Both the position numbers and the translations under genes were made by a program. Positions 17,286-25,815 of a stretch of 64,000 nt of DNA are shown here, piece after piece. Where the stretch lies: the NCBI RefSeq assembly GCF_008642335.1, contig NZ_CP029191.1, forward strand, positions 682,001-746,000, written 5' to 3'. Every line of letters starts with the position of its first letter. Position 1 is the first letter of the stretch. The notes beneath the pieces were generated by a model that was not told the DNA's origin, made no database searches, and saw nothing but the letters and a program-made list of their open reading frames with translations. The stretch comes from Streptomyces venezuelae. GTDB taxonomy: Bacteria > Actinomycetota > Actinomycetes > Streptomycetales > Streptomycetaceae.

Positions 17286-20200
17286 TCACGTGACGGTTTC
17301 CTCGATGCTGGAACCGGCGGGCAGGATGGCGACCGTGGGCACCGCACTCGCGTCCAGCGCGCCCCGGAACACCCGCAGCTCGTCGACCGCGCCGTCGAAG
17401 AAGCCGGACGGCGTGGAACCCGTCAGGACCCGGCCGACCTGAAGGGACGTCTTGGTGAAGTCCCAGGCGTTGTCCCAGGGCACCTGCGCGGCGAGGGTGC
17501 CGTTGACGTACAGCAGCGCATCACCGAAGACCGCCGAGTAGACCAGCGTCAGATGATCTCCGTCGCCCTCGGTGCTCGGCGCCACGCCCTTGGCCGTGCC
17601 GGTCGATGTCCTCGCGTCGACCGCGTCCTTGTTGGTCACGGCGAGCTGCCAGCGGTTCTCAGCGGCCGCATACCGTACGGTCAGCGCGCTTCCCCTGGCT
17701 CCCGCCAGCGACAGGACCGTCTGGTCCTTCGTCGATCCGGCGGCCGCGAGACGTGCACGCGCCGTCAGGGTGAAGCTGTCCTCCGCGGCGAGCAGACCCG
17801 CCGTGCGCTTCGCGTGGGCGCCGGTGCCGTTCAGCGTCAGGTGCCCGTCGCCCCAGAGCGGTTCGGCGGGCGGCACGCACTCAGGATCGGCCTCCGGGTC
17901 GCAGGACTCGTCCGGCACGTAGATCGCGGCGCCACCGCCCAGTGTCAGGCCGGTGCCTCCCACCTCTTCCGGGGACACTCCGGCGTCGTCTCCATCGACC
18001 TGCCAGTAGGCGAGCTGCCTCGCGGAGATGCCGCCCAGCGCTTCGCCCTCGGCCTCCGGCACCACTCGGCTGTAGATCTTGACGTCGGCGATGCTGCCCT
18101 TGAAGTGGGAGGTGTAGCCGTCCAGGGAGAGCTTGCGGCCGATCTGCACGCCTCCGGTCGCGTTCCACTGCGTGCGGCGCTTTTGGACGTCCTCCTCGAT
18201 CAGGTCGCCGTTGACGAACAGGCTGAGGGTGCCCAGTTCATCGTCGTAGACACCGATGAGGTGGGTCCAGCTGCCGGGCACGGCCCGGGCTCCGGAGACC
18301 TTCCACGATCCCATGCCCTCCATGTCGGTCATCGGCGTGCGGAACGTCCACGACTGGGTGTCCACGTCGTAGCCGAGGTCGAATCCCGGCGATGCCGTGC
18401 CGTCCTGGCTGACCACGGTCACGTCGTCCTTCGGCCGCTCGGGCAGTTTCACCCAGGCGCTCACCGAGAACGTGCCGCTGGTGTCGACCGCGGGCTTGCC
18501 CGCGTCGAGGTAGGCCTTGTCCGTCCCGTCGAGCGAGGCCGCTGTGTCCGTCGGGCCCATCGGCCCCTCCGAGCCGAAGGTCACGCCGGAGCCCGCGGTG
18601 GCCGCGGGTGCTCCGCTCATGCCGGCCGCCGCCGTGGCGCCCTTGGCGTCACCGAGCGTCCAGCCCGCGGCGGGCGCGCGCCCGTCGCTGACGAGGAAGA
18701 CGTACGAAGTGGGTGTCTTCCCGGCGTTTCCCGCGCCGTCGATGGCCTTGACCTCCAGGGACATGGGCCCCTCGTCCGGCGGCATCCAGTTCAGCATGGC
18801 CGGACCACCCTCGTGGATGGCGTTGACCGTCACCCAACTACTGCCGATGAAGCGGTACTTGTACTGCTTCACATCCGGCGAAGGCGATTCGACGATGAAG
18901 AGGCCGTACTCTCCGACGCCCGTGTGCCAGGCGTCGTCGTCCGGGTACTGGAACGACTTGATCTTCGGCGCCTTGGGCGCCGTGGTGTCGTAGATGAACT
19001 CGCAGCGAGTTCCGTCGCCCGACGTGCTCCACGGCCCCCACGACTCACCGTCGTGCCCGCGTACCGCCCAACCGACGGCCACGTTCTGCGGGATGGTGTA
19101 GTTGTCGTCGTTGTCATCGGAGCTCAGGTTCGTCCCGACCGTGTACGAGAACGACGCGCCGCCCGTCTGACCGGTCTTGGAGGCGTCGACGGTGCTCTGC
19201 GCCGCCGTGGTCGAGTAATGGTCGTACGTCTTTCCGCCGACCGTCCAGAACACGTGGAACTCGGCGCGCAGGCTCTCGGAGTTGCTGCCGGTGTCGCCGT
19301 GGTCATAGTCCTTCAGGAACGCCTTCAGCTTCGGGGCGTCGGAGACGTAGTGCTCCTCGGCCTTGCCGTACTCGCACGCGCCGCCCGGGGTCATCTTCAG
19401 GTCGTCCATCGCGGGTTGCAGCGGCGGACGGTTGTAGGTGACCTCAAGGTGTGCGTTGCCGCAGAAGCGCTTCCAGTACGTGTAGCTTCCCTCGTCCTCC
19501 GCCTTCAGACGGAAGGTCGTGGTGTCCCATCCGCTGCTCGCGGCCTTCTGCACGGTGCCACGCACGTCGAAGCGGACGTTCTGGTTGGTGGACGTGCACG
19601 AACCGGCCGGATTGGTCGGCGACTTCGTGGTGATGGCGTCCTTCAGCGACGGCTGGTTGCCCCAGTTCGTCTTGGAGCTGATCGCGCTCGCGCCGCCCGA
19701 GTTGACCCGGCCGAGCTGCACGCCCTTCGCGGACTCGCTGTACGTGTGCACCATCGTCACCGCGAATTCGGCGGAGACGATGTCCTTGTCCTCGAAGGCA
19801 CCCGTCGGGAGCGCGAAGAACTGCCGCTTGACGTCGCTGCTGCTGGTGCAGCGGTAGGAGACGTCGGCAGGACAGCGTCCGACCCCCTCGTCGTCCTCGA
19901 ACTTCCAGAACTCCGAGGAGGAGTAATACGACGACACCATGGTCCAGCCGGTCCGGTTGGCCGTCTTGTAGACCGGGTCGATGTAGACGGGGTAGACGGT
20001 GTCCTCGCCCTTGAGCAGGCCGGCGTCGGGCTTCAGAGTCACCGAGTCCGCGTCGGTCTGCACCGCGACGTCGGAGACCTGGGCGCCCTCGGGCGGGGTA
20101 ACCGCGCTGTCCGGTGCGCCGCCGTCCGCCGGGGAGGCGGGCGGTGCGGGGCTCTTGCCCTGATGGTCGCCCGCGGTGTGGCTGGAATCCCACATCATCG

Positions 20201-20996
20201 GCTGCGGCGCCTCGAAGACCGTGCCGCCGCTGCCGTCGGCCTCGGCTTCGAGACCGCCGTCGGCTGTCTCCTTGAGTGTGACGGAGTCGGTGTCCAGCGG
20301 TAGTTCGAGCTGTGCCAGGTCGGGGAGGGCCGCGGCCTTCGCGTTCTTGACGACCAGGACGTGGGAGAAACCCTCGGCGCCCGCGCTCACCTTGAGGTCG
20401 ACGCCGTCGAACACGTCGGCGTACGTGGCGGTGGAGCCGGTGATCTTCGGCCGGGGCAGCTTGTGCGGCCAGTCGAGGGACAGCGAGCGGCCGTCCTTGT
20501 CGATCTCGGCGAAGGTGGTGTCACCGCCGCCGGAGAACGACATGGACGACAGCGCGGCCTTCGGCGCGTACGTGCCGTTGACCTGCTTGACGAGCGTGGT
20601 GTCGATGTCCGCCCACTTGCCGGCCTTACGGGTGCGGACAGGCTGGACGTACTGGGTAGTGGTGAAGGTGCCGTCCGGGTTAGCGACAGTGGTGCTGCGC
20701 TCGTCCCGAAGGGCCGCCACCTCCACCTTCCTGCCGGACTTGGCTGCCTCGGCCTGGGCGTCGGAGACGCCCCCGACCGCCAGTGACTTCTTGTCCGTCA
20801 GTGACTTCGTGTCCGCGGCGGCCGCCGACTCGGCGGCGCCTCCGAGCCCCAGGGCTCCCGCTCCTCCCGCGCCCATGCCGGAAGCCAGCAGCGCGGTCAG
20901 TGTGACGGCGATCGTGGCGGCCCGGTACTTGGGGCGGGCGTCAGTCCCACGACGGTTCATGTCGCTCTGCTTTCTGCTGCCCATGTTGCCGGTCAC
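17286..20996 (-). CDS. secreted LamG/DNRLRE-domain surface protein
   Basis: A 1236-residue exported protein. The N-terminus has a signal sequence (AATIAVTLTALLASGMGAGG). A DNRLRE-type domain spans about 330-525 (YIDPVYKTANRTGWTMVSSY; later LEVTY). A first concanavalin/LamG domain lies at about 800-990 (LIGVYDDELGTLSLFVNGD, GSIADVKIYSRVV) and a second at about 1050-1225 (LTLVYSAVFGDALLYVNGT, DGAVDELRVFRGALD). LamG folds bind glycans or proteins. Such proteins sit next to RHS genes in many Streptomyces, often as their wall-associated partners. The GTG at 20996 overlaps the TGA of the upstream gene (GTGA), so translation is coupled. It is 134 bp upstream of the RHS gene. Confidence 0.88.
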   Translation of the reverse strand: MTGNMGSRKQSDMNRRGTDARPKYRAATIAVTLTALLASGMGAGGAGALGLGGAAESAAAADTKSLTDKKSLAVGGVSDAQAEAAKSGRKVEVAALRDERSTTVANPDGTFTTTQYVQPVRTRKAGKWADIDTTLVKQVNGTYAPKAALSSMSFSGGGDTTFAEIDKDGRSLSLDWPHKLPRPKITGSTATYADVFDGVDLKVSAGAEGFSHVLVVKNAKAAALPDLAQLELPLDTDSVTLKETADGGLEAEADGSGGTVFEAPQPMMWDSSHTAGDHQGKSPAPPASPADGGAPDSAVTPPEGAQVSDVAVQTDADSVTLKPDAGLLKGEDTVYPVYIDPVYKTANRTGWTMVSSYYSSSEFWKFEDDEGVGRCPADVSYRCTSSSDVKRQFFALPTGAFEDKDIVSAEFAVTMVHTYSESAKGVQLGRVNSGGASAISSKTNWGNQPSLKDAITTKSPTNPAGSCTSTNQNVRFDVRGTVQKAASSGWDTTTFRLKAEDEGSYTYWKRFCGNAHLEVTYNRPPLQPAMDDLKMTPGGACEYGKAEEHYVSDAPKLKAFLKDYDHGDTGSNSESLRAEFHVFWTVGGKTYDHYSTTAAQSTVDASKTGQTGGASFSYTVGTNLSSDDNDDNYTIPQNVAVGWAVRGHDGESWGPWSTSGDGTRCEFIYDTTAPKAPKIKSFQYPDDDAWHTGVGEYGLFIVESPSPDVKQYKYRFIGSSWVTVNAIHEGGPAMLNWMPPDEGPMSLEVKAIDGAGNAGKTPTSYVFLVSDGRAPAAGWTLGDAKGATAAAGMSGAPAATAGSGVTFGSEGPMGPTDTAASLDGTDKAYLDAGKPAVDTSGTFSVSAWVKLPERPKDDVTVVSQDGTASPGFDLGYDVDTQSWTFRTPMTDMEGMGSWKVSGARAVPGSWTHLIGVYDDELGTLSLFVNGDLIEEDVQKRRTQWNATGGVQIGRKLSLDGYTSHFKGSIADVKIYSRVVPEAEGEALGGISARQLAYWQVDGDDAGVSPEEVGGTGLTLGGGAAIYVPDESCDPEADPECVPPAEPLWGDGHLTLNGTGAHAKRTAGLLAAEDSFTLTARARLAAAGSTKDQTVLSLAGARGSALTVRYAAAENRWQLAVTNKDAVDARTSTGTAKGVAPSTEGDGDHLTLVYSAVFGDALLYVNGTLAAQVPWDNAWDFTKTSLQVGRVLTGSTPSGFFDGAVDELRVFRGALDASAVPTVAILPAGSSIEETVT

Positions 20997-22573
20997 CCGA
21001 CCACTCCGAAGGAGGTCCCCGCATCAGGGATGCCGCCCTTGCCCGGCTTGAATATCGTGGTCCCCGTGGTGGTCGAACCGGTGGTGTCCGTCCACGGGAC
21101 GACGTAGAGGGCGCCCTTCGGGGTGTCCGCTGCCTTGCTGTACGGCACACCCACGTAGAGGTTGTCGGCGCCTGCAGTCAGGCTGATGCCGGTGAAGTCG
21201 CGCGCCGCGGCCGTGCCGGGTAGGACACTTCCGCTCGGCGCCCGCGAGATGACCTTGTCGTTCGCGCCGATCGAGGTGTCCATGGGCCGCAGGATGTGCA
21301 CGGCGCCGGAGTCCTCGGCGTCCTTGGCGTCGCTGCCGGGAGCGCCCACCGCCATACGGATGGTGGCGTCGCTGCTCACAACCGAGGTGTCCGTGTTGGC
21401 GATGGCCACACGCTGACCGAAGAAGTCGCCCTTGGCGGGATAGCCTTCGACGCCGTCCGCAGTGGCATCGACCGCCGCCACCTCGGTGTAGGCGCCGGAC
21501 GGCTTGATCCGCACGACGGTGGCGGCACCGGAGTTGGTCACCTCGCCGACGGCCTCGCCCGGCGTGCCGATCGCCAGCAGGGCGTCCGAATTGTACGTCT
21601 GGTCGGCGGGGCGGAAGTTCGTCATGTCGATGGACGTGCCGAACTGATCGTTCGCCTCAGCCGTACCGTCCAGGCCCTCCCCCATCGCACCCTGGTCGAG
21701 GCCGACCAGGGCCTTGGGCGAACCGCCCGAGAGGGTGTGGTTGAACACCGTGACCGCCCCGGCGAACATGGCGTCGGCGCCGATGGTCTCGCCCGGAGAA
21801 CCCACGGCGAAGTAGCGGTTCGTGCCTGTCAACGAGTAGCCGAAGCGGTCGTGGGCCTCGACGACGCCGGGGACGCCCGGGTCGCCCTCGTTCGCGGTCG
21901 ACGTGTCCTTGCCCTGCATGTAGTGGATGCAGCCCGCGTCCGCGAAGTCCTTGCCGTCTTTGGTGATGTTTTCCCCGGGCGCACCGATGACCAGGTAGGG
22001 AGCATCAGCCGACGTGGTGCCTGCCTGGAGGGCGAAGCCGAAGCGGTCGTACTCCTCCGTCACGGTGTCCGGGTCGAACTGGGCCTGGGTGTAACTCTCG
22101 ATCGGCGAGCCGGTGCCGATGCCGGCGGGGGTGCCGTGGATGACGTAGACGGCACCGGCGTCGTGCAGATCGGCCCCGTCCTTCGTGACGTCCTCGAAGG
22201 GCGCGCCTACCACGAGATCGGTACATCCGTCATCATCGGCGTCGTAGGCCGCGCGCGAGGCCCCGAACTGATCCCCCCGCTCCGGGCTCGCGCTCATCCC
22301 ACTGGTCGCCTGTGAGATCTCGAAGACGCCCTTGCCACCACCGAGCACCACGCGGACGAGACCGGCTCGCACCGCTCCCGCGACGGTCGCGTTCGGATCG
22401 GCCACGACGGTGTCCGTGACGCCGTCGCCGTTGAAATCTGTCGCGGTTCCCCCGGTGCACGCGGCAGCCGCTGCGGCCGCGGCCTGTTGCCCCTGAGCGC
22501 CCGACCCCCCGGTCGCCACCAAGACTGCGGCCACCATCGCTACCAGCCCGGCCCCGCTCATGCGCCTACGCAT
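20993..22573 (-). CDS. secreted FG-GAP/integrin-alpha-like beta-propeller protein
   Basis: A 526-residue exported protein. After a short signal peptide (GLVAMVAAVLVATGGSGAQ) come repeated FG-GAP units with Ca-binding loops: DFNGDGVTDTVVADP near 45, DADDDGCTDLVVGAPFEDV near 108, and several later blocks of the type (F/Y)G-x-S-(L/I) ... AVGSPGE or AIGTPGE. These repeats form a seven-bladed propeller like integrin alpha, usually for surface adhesion. It is the first gene of the FG-GAP/LamG/RHS/DUF4262 operon and overlaps the next start by 4 nt. The ATG at 22573 is preceded by a G-rich tract; ATG at 22561 is an alternative. Confidence 0.88.
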   Translation of the reverse strand: MRRRMSGAGLVAMVAAVLVATGGSGAQGQQAAAAAAAACTGGTATDFNGDGVTDTVVADPNATVAGAVRAGLVRVVLGGGKGVFEISQATSGMSASPERGDQFGASRAAYDADDDGCTDLVVGAPFEDVTKDGADLHDAGAVYVIHGTPAGIGTGSPIESYTQAQFDPDTVTEEYDRFGFALQAGTTSADAPYLVIGAPGENITKDGKDFADAGCIHYMQGKDTSTANEGDPGVPGVVEAHDRFGYSLTGTNRYFAVGSPGETIGADAMFAGAVTVFNHTLSGGSPKALVGLDQGAMGEGLDGTAEANDQFGTSIDMTNFRPADQTYNSDALLAIGTPGEAVGEVTNSGAATVVRIKPSGAYTEVAAVDATADGVEGYPAKGDFFGQRVAIANTDTSVVSSDATIRMAVGAPGSDAKDAEDSGAVHILRPMDTSIGANDKVISRAPSGSVLPGTAAARDFTGISLTAGADNLYVGVPYSKAADTPKGALYVVPWTDTTGSTTTGTTIFKPGKGGIPDAGTSFGVVG

Positions 22574-23669
22574 GAGTCATCCCCCCCCACCCCTCCATAT
22601 GTCGTTTTCACTCTGCCGACGCCTGCCGTTGGAAATTCCGATTTCTCTGGCTGTGCGTCGACTGAGCGGGCGTAAGGTAATTGCCTAAACAGCCCTCATG
22701 TCAAGCCCATGCCCACTTTATGGCGGATGAACGTTTACAAGTTCTACAAGGGAGCAGATTGGCGTCTTGCTGTGAATTTTCGGGCAAGACAGACAAAAGA
22801 CAAGGGGCGCACTTGACGGTAAGTCAATCCTGCCTCCATAGTTTCTTCACCACAAACACGCGGATCGCATGAGCAGCCTTCACACGTCTACGCGACAGGC
22901 TGGGTACCAAGTGTGCGAATCGGTGTTTTACACGCATGTCCGGCACTCAAGGCACGAGCGAGAGAAAGTCCCATGAAACGGCTCGGCGCAACTGGGCGCT
23001 TTCTGGAAAGCCGACCTCTCAACACCCCCGGAAGCGGAAAATCGGTCGGCCATTGGCTCGTTTTTGACGCCGCTCGGCCCGCGCGCAACGATGCCATTTC
23101 AGCAATCAAATGAATTAAGCCAAAGTCTCTGCGAAATCCGACATCGATTCGGAACCCGGAACGCCTAGTGGTCCCCGGTTCCTCAGCTGGCGATGAGACA
23201 GCGACCAACGAACGCGACGCCACGTCTCTCCTGCTGACCGCGCAATGCCTGCGCCCCCCGGCCGCCGCTGCGCGTAGTCGAGCTAGCCACGCTGACTACC
23301 GAACTGTCCCCCCTGCATACCGCCGCCGAAGAGGCCACCGCATCCGACAACGCCCGAAGGTCACCTCGCAGCCCTCCACGACACCCTGCTTCGTCTCGGG
23401 TAGCGGCGAACGCAGCGATCCGTTTGGCGGGTCGGCTAGATGTTGCCCCATATTGATCTTCGCTCCGAGCGCAGAACAGCCCGTAGCGATGGTGAGGTAC
23501 TCAGCCATAGGTTCGTGTGGTGTTGAGCGACCTGGCGTAGTCGGCGAGGGCGCGACAGTCGTAGTCCACCAGCACCCTGGTCTTTTGGTGGCCCCCGTCA
23601 GACACCGGCCCCCAGCTGCAAGAGGCCGTTGCCGCTTCGGGGCCCTGATGCGCCTCTGAAGTCCTCGCC
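22574..23669. other. long low-G+C intergenic region with decayed sequence
   Basis: More than 1 kb without a convincing gene. 22600-23130 is the lowest-G+C part of the window. A possible plus-strand promoter (TTGACG, 18-nt gap, CATAGT) lies at 22813-22842 with no intact gene after it. From about 23170 to 23650, short coding-like fragments appear in changing frames (for instance LHTAAEEATASDNARR), as expected of a decayed gene. Several open frames of 60-160 codons occur but lack codon bias and recognisable motifs. Confidence 0.5.
22675..22704 (-). promoter_or_regulatory. candidate promoter of the FG-GAP/LamG/RHS operon
   Basis: On the minus strand TTGACA (22704-22699) is followed after 18 nt by TTACCT (22680-22675), about 100 nt upstream of the operon start at 22573. 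The -35 box is perfect for the housekeeping sigma factor; the -10 is weak. Confidence 0.4.
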
Positions 23670-23723
23670 CGTGACCTTCGCTGCCGCAAGGCCGATACTG
23701 CCGACAGCAATGCTTCAGCCGCG
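23670..23723. repeat. 54-bp direct repeat, right copy (dhaK leader)
   Basis: Identical to 9296-9349. It ends 24 bp before the dhaK start and so is part of the dhaKLM promoter/leader. The downstream GAGGAG at 23737-23742 is the ribosome site for dhaK. Confidence 0.95.
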
Positions 23724-23747
23724 ACTCGACCTTTCGAGGAGACGCCC

Positions 23748-24740
23748 ATGAGGATGCTGATCAACGTCGCGGAGACCGTCGTCGCCGATGCGCTGCGCGG
23801 GATCGCCGCCGCTCATCCCGAGTTGACCGTCGACGTCGAGAACCGGGTGATCGTACGCAGGGACGCTCCCGTCGAGGGGAAGGTCGCCCTCGTGTCGGGT
23901 GGCGGGTCCGGGCACGAGCCGTTGCACAGCGGGTTCGTGGGGCCGGGGATGTTGTCGGCCGCTCTGCCGGGAGAGGTGTTCACGTCGCCCGTGCCCGATC
24001 AGATGGTGCGGGCCGCGGCCGCCGTCGACAGTGGCGCGGGCGTGCTCTTCGTCGTGAAGAACTACACGGGTGACGTACTCAACTTCGACATGGCCGCCGA
24101 ACTCGCCGAGGACGAGGGCATCCAGGTGGCGAAGGTGCTTGTCGACGACGATGTGGCCGTCACCGACAGTCTTTACACCGCGGGGCGGCGCGGCACCGGC
24201 GGCACGCTCTTCGTGGAGAAACTCGCCGGGGCCGCCGCCGACGCGGGCATGCCGTTGGAGCGGGTCGAGGCCGTGGCCCGGCGCGTCAACGAGAACACCC
24301 GCAGCTTCGGCGTCGCGCTCAGCGCGTGCAGTACGCCCGCCAAGGGCGGCCCCACCTTCGATCTGCCGTCGGGCGAGCTGGAGTTGGGAGTGGGCATCCA
24401 CGGCGAGCCGGGGCGCGAACGGCGGCCGATGATGACGTCCCGCGAGGTCGCCGACTTCGCCGTGAACGCCGTGCTGGAGGACCTCGCGCCGCACAACCCG
24501 GTCCTCCTGCTCGTCAACGGAATGGGTGGCACTCCGCTGCTGGAGCTGTACGGCTTCAGCGCCGAGATCCAGCGTGTCCTCGTCGAGCGCGGCGTCGCCG
24601 TGGCGCGCACCCTCGTCGGCAACTACGTCACCTCGCTGGACATGGCGGGCGCCTCGGTGACGCTGTGTCAGGTCGATGAGGAGATGCTCCGGTTGTGGGA
24701 CGCGCCCGTGCGCACCCCCGCGTTGCGGTGGGGGTGCTGA
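23748..24740 (+). CDS. dhaK: dihydroxyacetone kinase, DhaK subunit
   Basis: A 330-residue protein that binds dihydroxyacetone covalently. The substrate loop GGGSGHEPLHSGFVG is near residues 45-60. The hemiaminal-forming histidine is His218, in LELGVGIHGEPGRERRP, at exactly the residue number known for Escherichia coli DhaK. Length matches PTS-type DhaK rather than fused ATP-type kinases. GAGGAG precedes the ATG. dhaL and dhaM follow with a 4-bp gap and an 8-bp overlap, so the three form an operon in which DhaK passes the phosphate from DhaL to dihydroxyacetone. The leader contains the 54-bp repeat shared with the left end of the island. Confidence 0.95.
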   Translation: MRMLINVAETVVADALRGIAAAHPELTVDVENRVIVRRDAPVEGKVALVSGGGSGHEPLHSGFVGPGMLSAALPGEVFTSPVPDQMVRAAAAVDSGAGVLFVVKNYTGDVLNFDMAAELAEDEGIQVAKVLVDDDVAVTDSLYTAGRRGTGGTLFVEKLAGAAADAGMPLERVEAVARRVNENTRSFGVALSACSTPAKGGPTFDLPSGELELGVGIHGEPGRERRPMMTSREVADFAVNAVLEDLAPHNPVLLLVNGMGGTPLLELYGFSAEIQRVLVERGVAVARTLVGNYVTSLDMAGASVTLCQVDEEMLRLWDAPVRTPALRWGC

Positions 24741-24744
24741 CGCC

Positions 24745-25386
24745 GTGCTCGACGCCCTCTTCTTCCGCAACTGGCTGACAGCCACAGCCGACGCCGTCGA
24801 CCGTGAGGCGGAGCGGCTCACGGAACTGGACTCGCCCATCGGCGACGCCGACCACGGCAGCAATCTGCGGCGCGGCTTCCGCGCCGTCGCCGCCGTCCTG
24901 GAGAAGGAGACGCCGGACACTCCCGGTGCCGTCCTGATGCTCGCCGGGCGGCAGTTGATCTCGACGGTGGGCGGTGCTTCGGGTCCGTTGTACGGAACGC
25001 TCCTGCGCCGTACCGGCAAAGAACTCGGCGACGCCCCCGAGGTCGGCCCGGCACGGTTCGCGGCAGCGCTGCGCACCGGCGTCGACGCGGTGGCCGCGCT
25101 CGGCGGTGCCGCGCCCGGCGACAAGACGATGCTGGACGCGCTCGCCCCGGGCATCGACGCACTCGACGACTCCCTCGGGACCTTCGCGGCGGCGCGGGAG
25201 GCCGCACTTCAAGGTGCCCTGGCGACCACTCCGTTGCAGGCGCGCAAGGGGCGCGCGAGCTATCTGGGCGAGCGGAGCATCGGGCACCAGGACCCGGGCG
25301 CCACGTCCTCGGCACTGCTCTTCGAGGCCCTGGCCGAGACCGCGGACGGTATCGGCGGGGCGTCGCGGGAGGGCAGCCGTGGCTGA
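24745..25386 (+). CDS. dhaL: dihydroxyacetone kinase, DhaL (ADP-binding) subunit
   Basis: About 213 residues. The Mg-ADP site is the Asp cluster in LDSPIGDADHGSN (Asp at about 29, 34 and 36), and the nucleotide loop is STVGGASGPLYG. Further family landmarks are PGDKTMLDALAP and KGRASYLGERSIGHQDPGA. In the PTS-type system DhaL keeps ADP bound as a cofactor that is rephosphorylated by DhaM. The GTG at 24745 is four bases after the dhaK stop. Its last codons overlap the start of dhaM by 8 bp, supporting tight coupling and fixed stoichiometry. Confidence 0.93.
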   Translation: MLDALFFRNWLTATADAVDREAERLTELDSPIGDADHGSNLRRGFRAVAAVLEKETPDTPGAVLMLAGRQLISTVGGASGPLYGTLLRRTGKELGDAPEVGPARFAAALRTGVDAVAALGGAAPGDKTMLDALAPGIDALDDSLGTFAAAREAALQGALATTPLQARKGRASYLGERSIGHQDPGATSSALLFEALAETADGIGGASREGSRG

Positions 25387-25789
25387 CGGTCCGCTGGTCG
25401 GCATCGTCCTCGTGTCGCACAGCGGGGCCGTCGCCGAGGCGGTCGCCGCCCTCGCCGTCGGGCTCGCGGGCGGCGGCGGCACGGCGCCGGTCGCCGCCGC
25501 GGGCGGTGCGGCGGACGGCGGTCTCGGCACCAGCGCGGAGCTGATCTCGGCGGCGGCCGCCCGCGTGGACGGCGGAGCCGGGGTCGCCGTCCTCACCGAT
25601 CTCGGCAGCGCCGTCCTGACCGTGAAGGCACTGATCGCCGAGGGCGACGAACTCCCGGACCGCACACGCCTGGTGGACGCCCCGTTCGTCGAGGGCGCGG
25701 TGGCCGCCGTGGTGTCCGCGTCGGCGGGCGCCGACCTCGCGGCCGTCGAGGCGGCGGCAGCGGACGCGTACACCTATCGGAAGGTGTGA
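25379..25789 (+). CDS. dhaM: PTS-dependent dihydroxyacetone kinase phosphotransferase subunit DhaM
   Basis: A 136-residue EIIA(Man)-like domain. His14 in GIVLVSHSGAVAEAVA is the expected phosphorylation site, and GVAVLTDLGSAVLTVKALI and VDAPFVEGAVAAVVSAS are typical of the family. It takes phosphate from HPr and passes it to the ADP held by DhaL. Only the EIIA domain is present; the HPr and EI-like domains fused in the enteric protein are absent, so general PTS proteins must supply phosphate. GTG at 25379 overlaps the end of dhaL. Confidence 0.92.
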   Translation: MADGPLVGIVLVSHSGAVAEAVAALAVGLAGGGGTAPVAAAGGAADGGLGTSAELISAAAARVDGGAGVAVLTDLGSAVLTVKALIAEGDELPDRTRLVDAPFVEGAVAAVVSASAGADLAAVEAAAADAYTYRKV

Positions 25790-25815
25790 GGGGGGCAACT
25801 ACCGGAGTTCGGGTG

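Larger units (their letters stand above)
9296..23723. mobile_element. putative polymorphic-toxin genomic island bounded by direct repeats
   Basis: Two 54-bp identical direct repeats delimit about 14.4 kb containing an integrase remnant next to the left end, the FG-GAP/LamG/RHS-HNH/DUF4262 operon, and a partly degenerate, lower-G+C stretch near the right end. This is the layout expected of an integrated element whose recombination machinery has decayed. No intact integrase, relaxase or transposase is present, so mobility is inferred only from this arrangement. Confidence 0.45.

Noticed and set aside
17553..20303. A 916-codon plus-strand open frame
   Set aside because: Antisense shadow of the LamG gene, no recognisable motif.
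22888..23223. A 111-codon minus-strand open frame in the low-G+C zone
   Set aside because: No codon bias, no motif, no ribosome site; left as intergenic.
23296..23508. A 70-codon minus-strand frame as a transposase fragment
   Set aside because: No DDE or other transposase motif could be found, so it is described only as decayed sequence.
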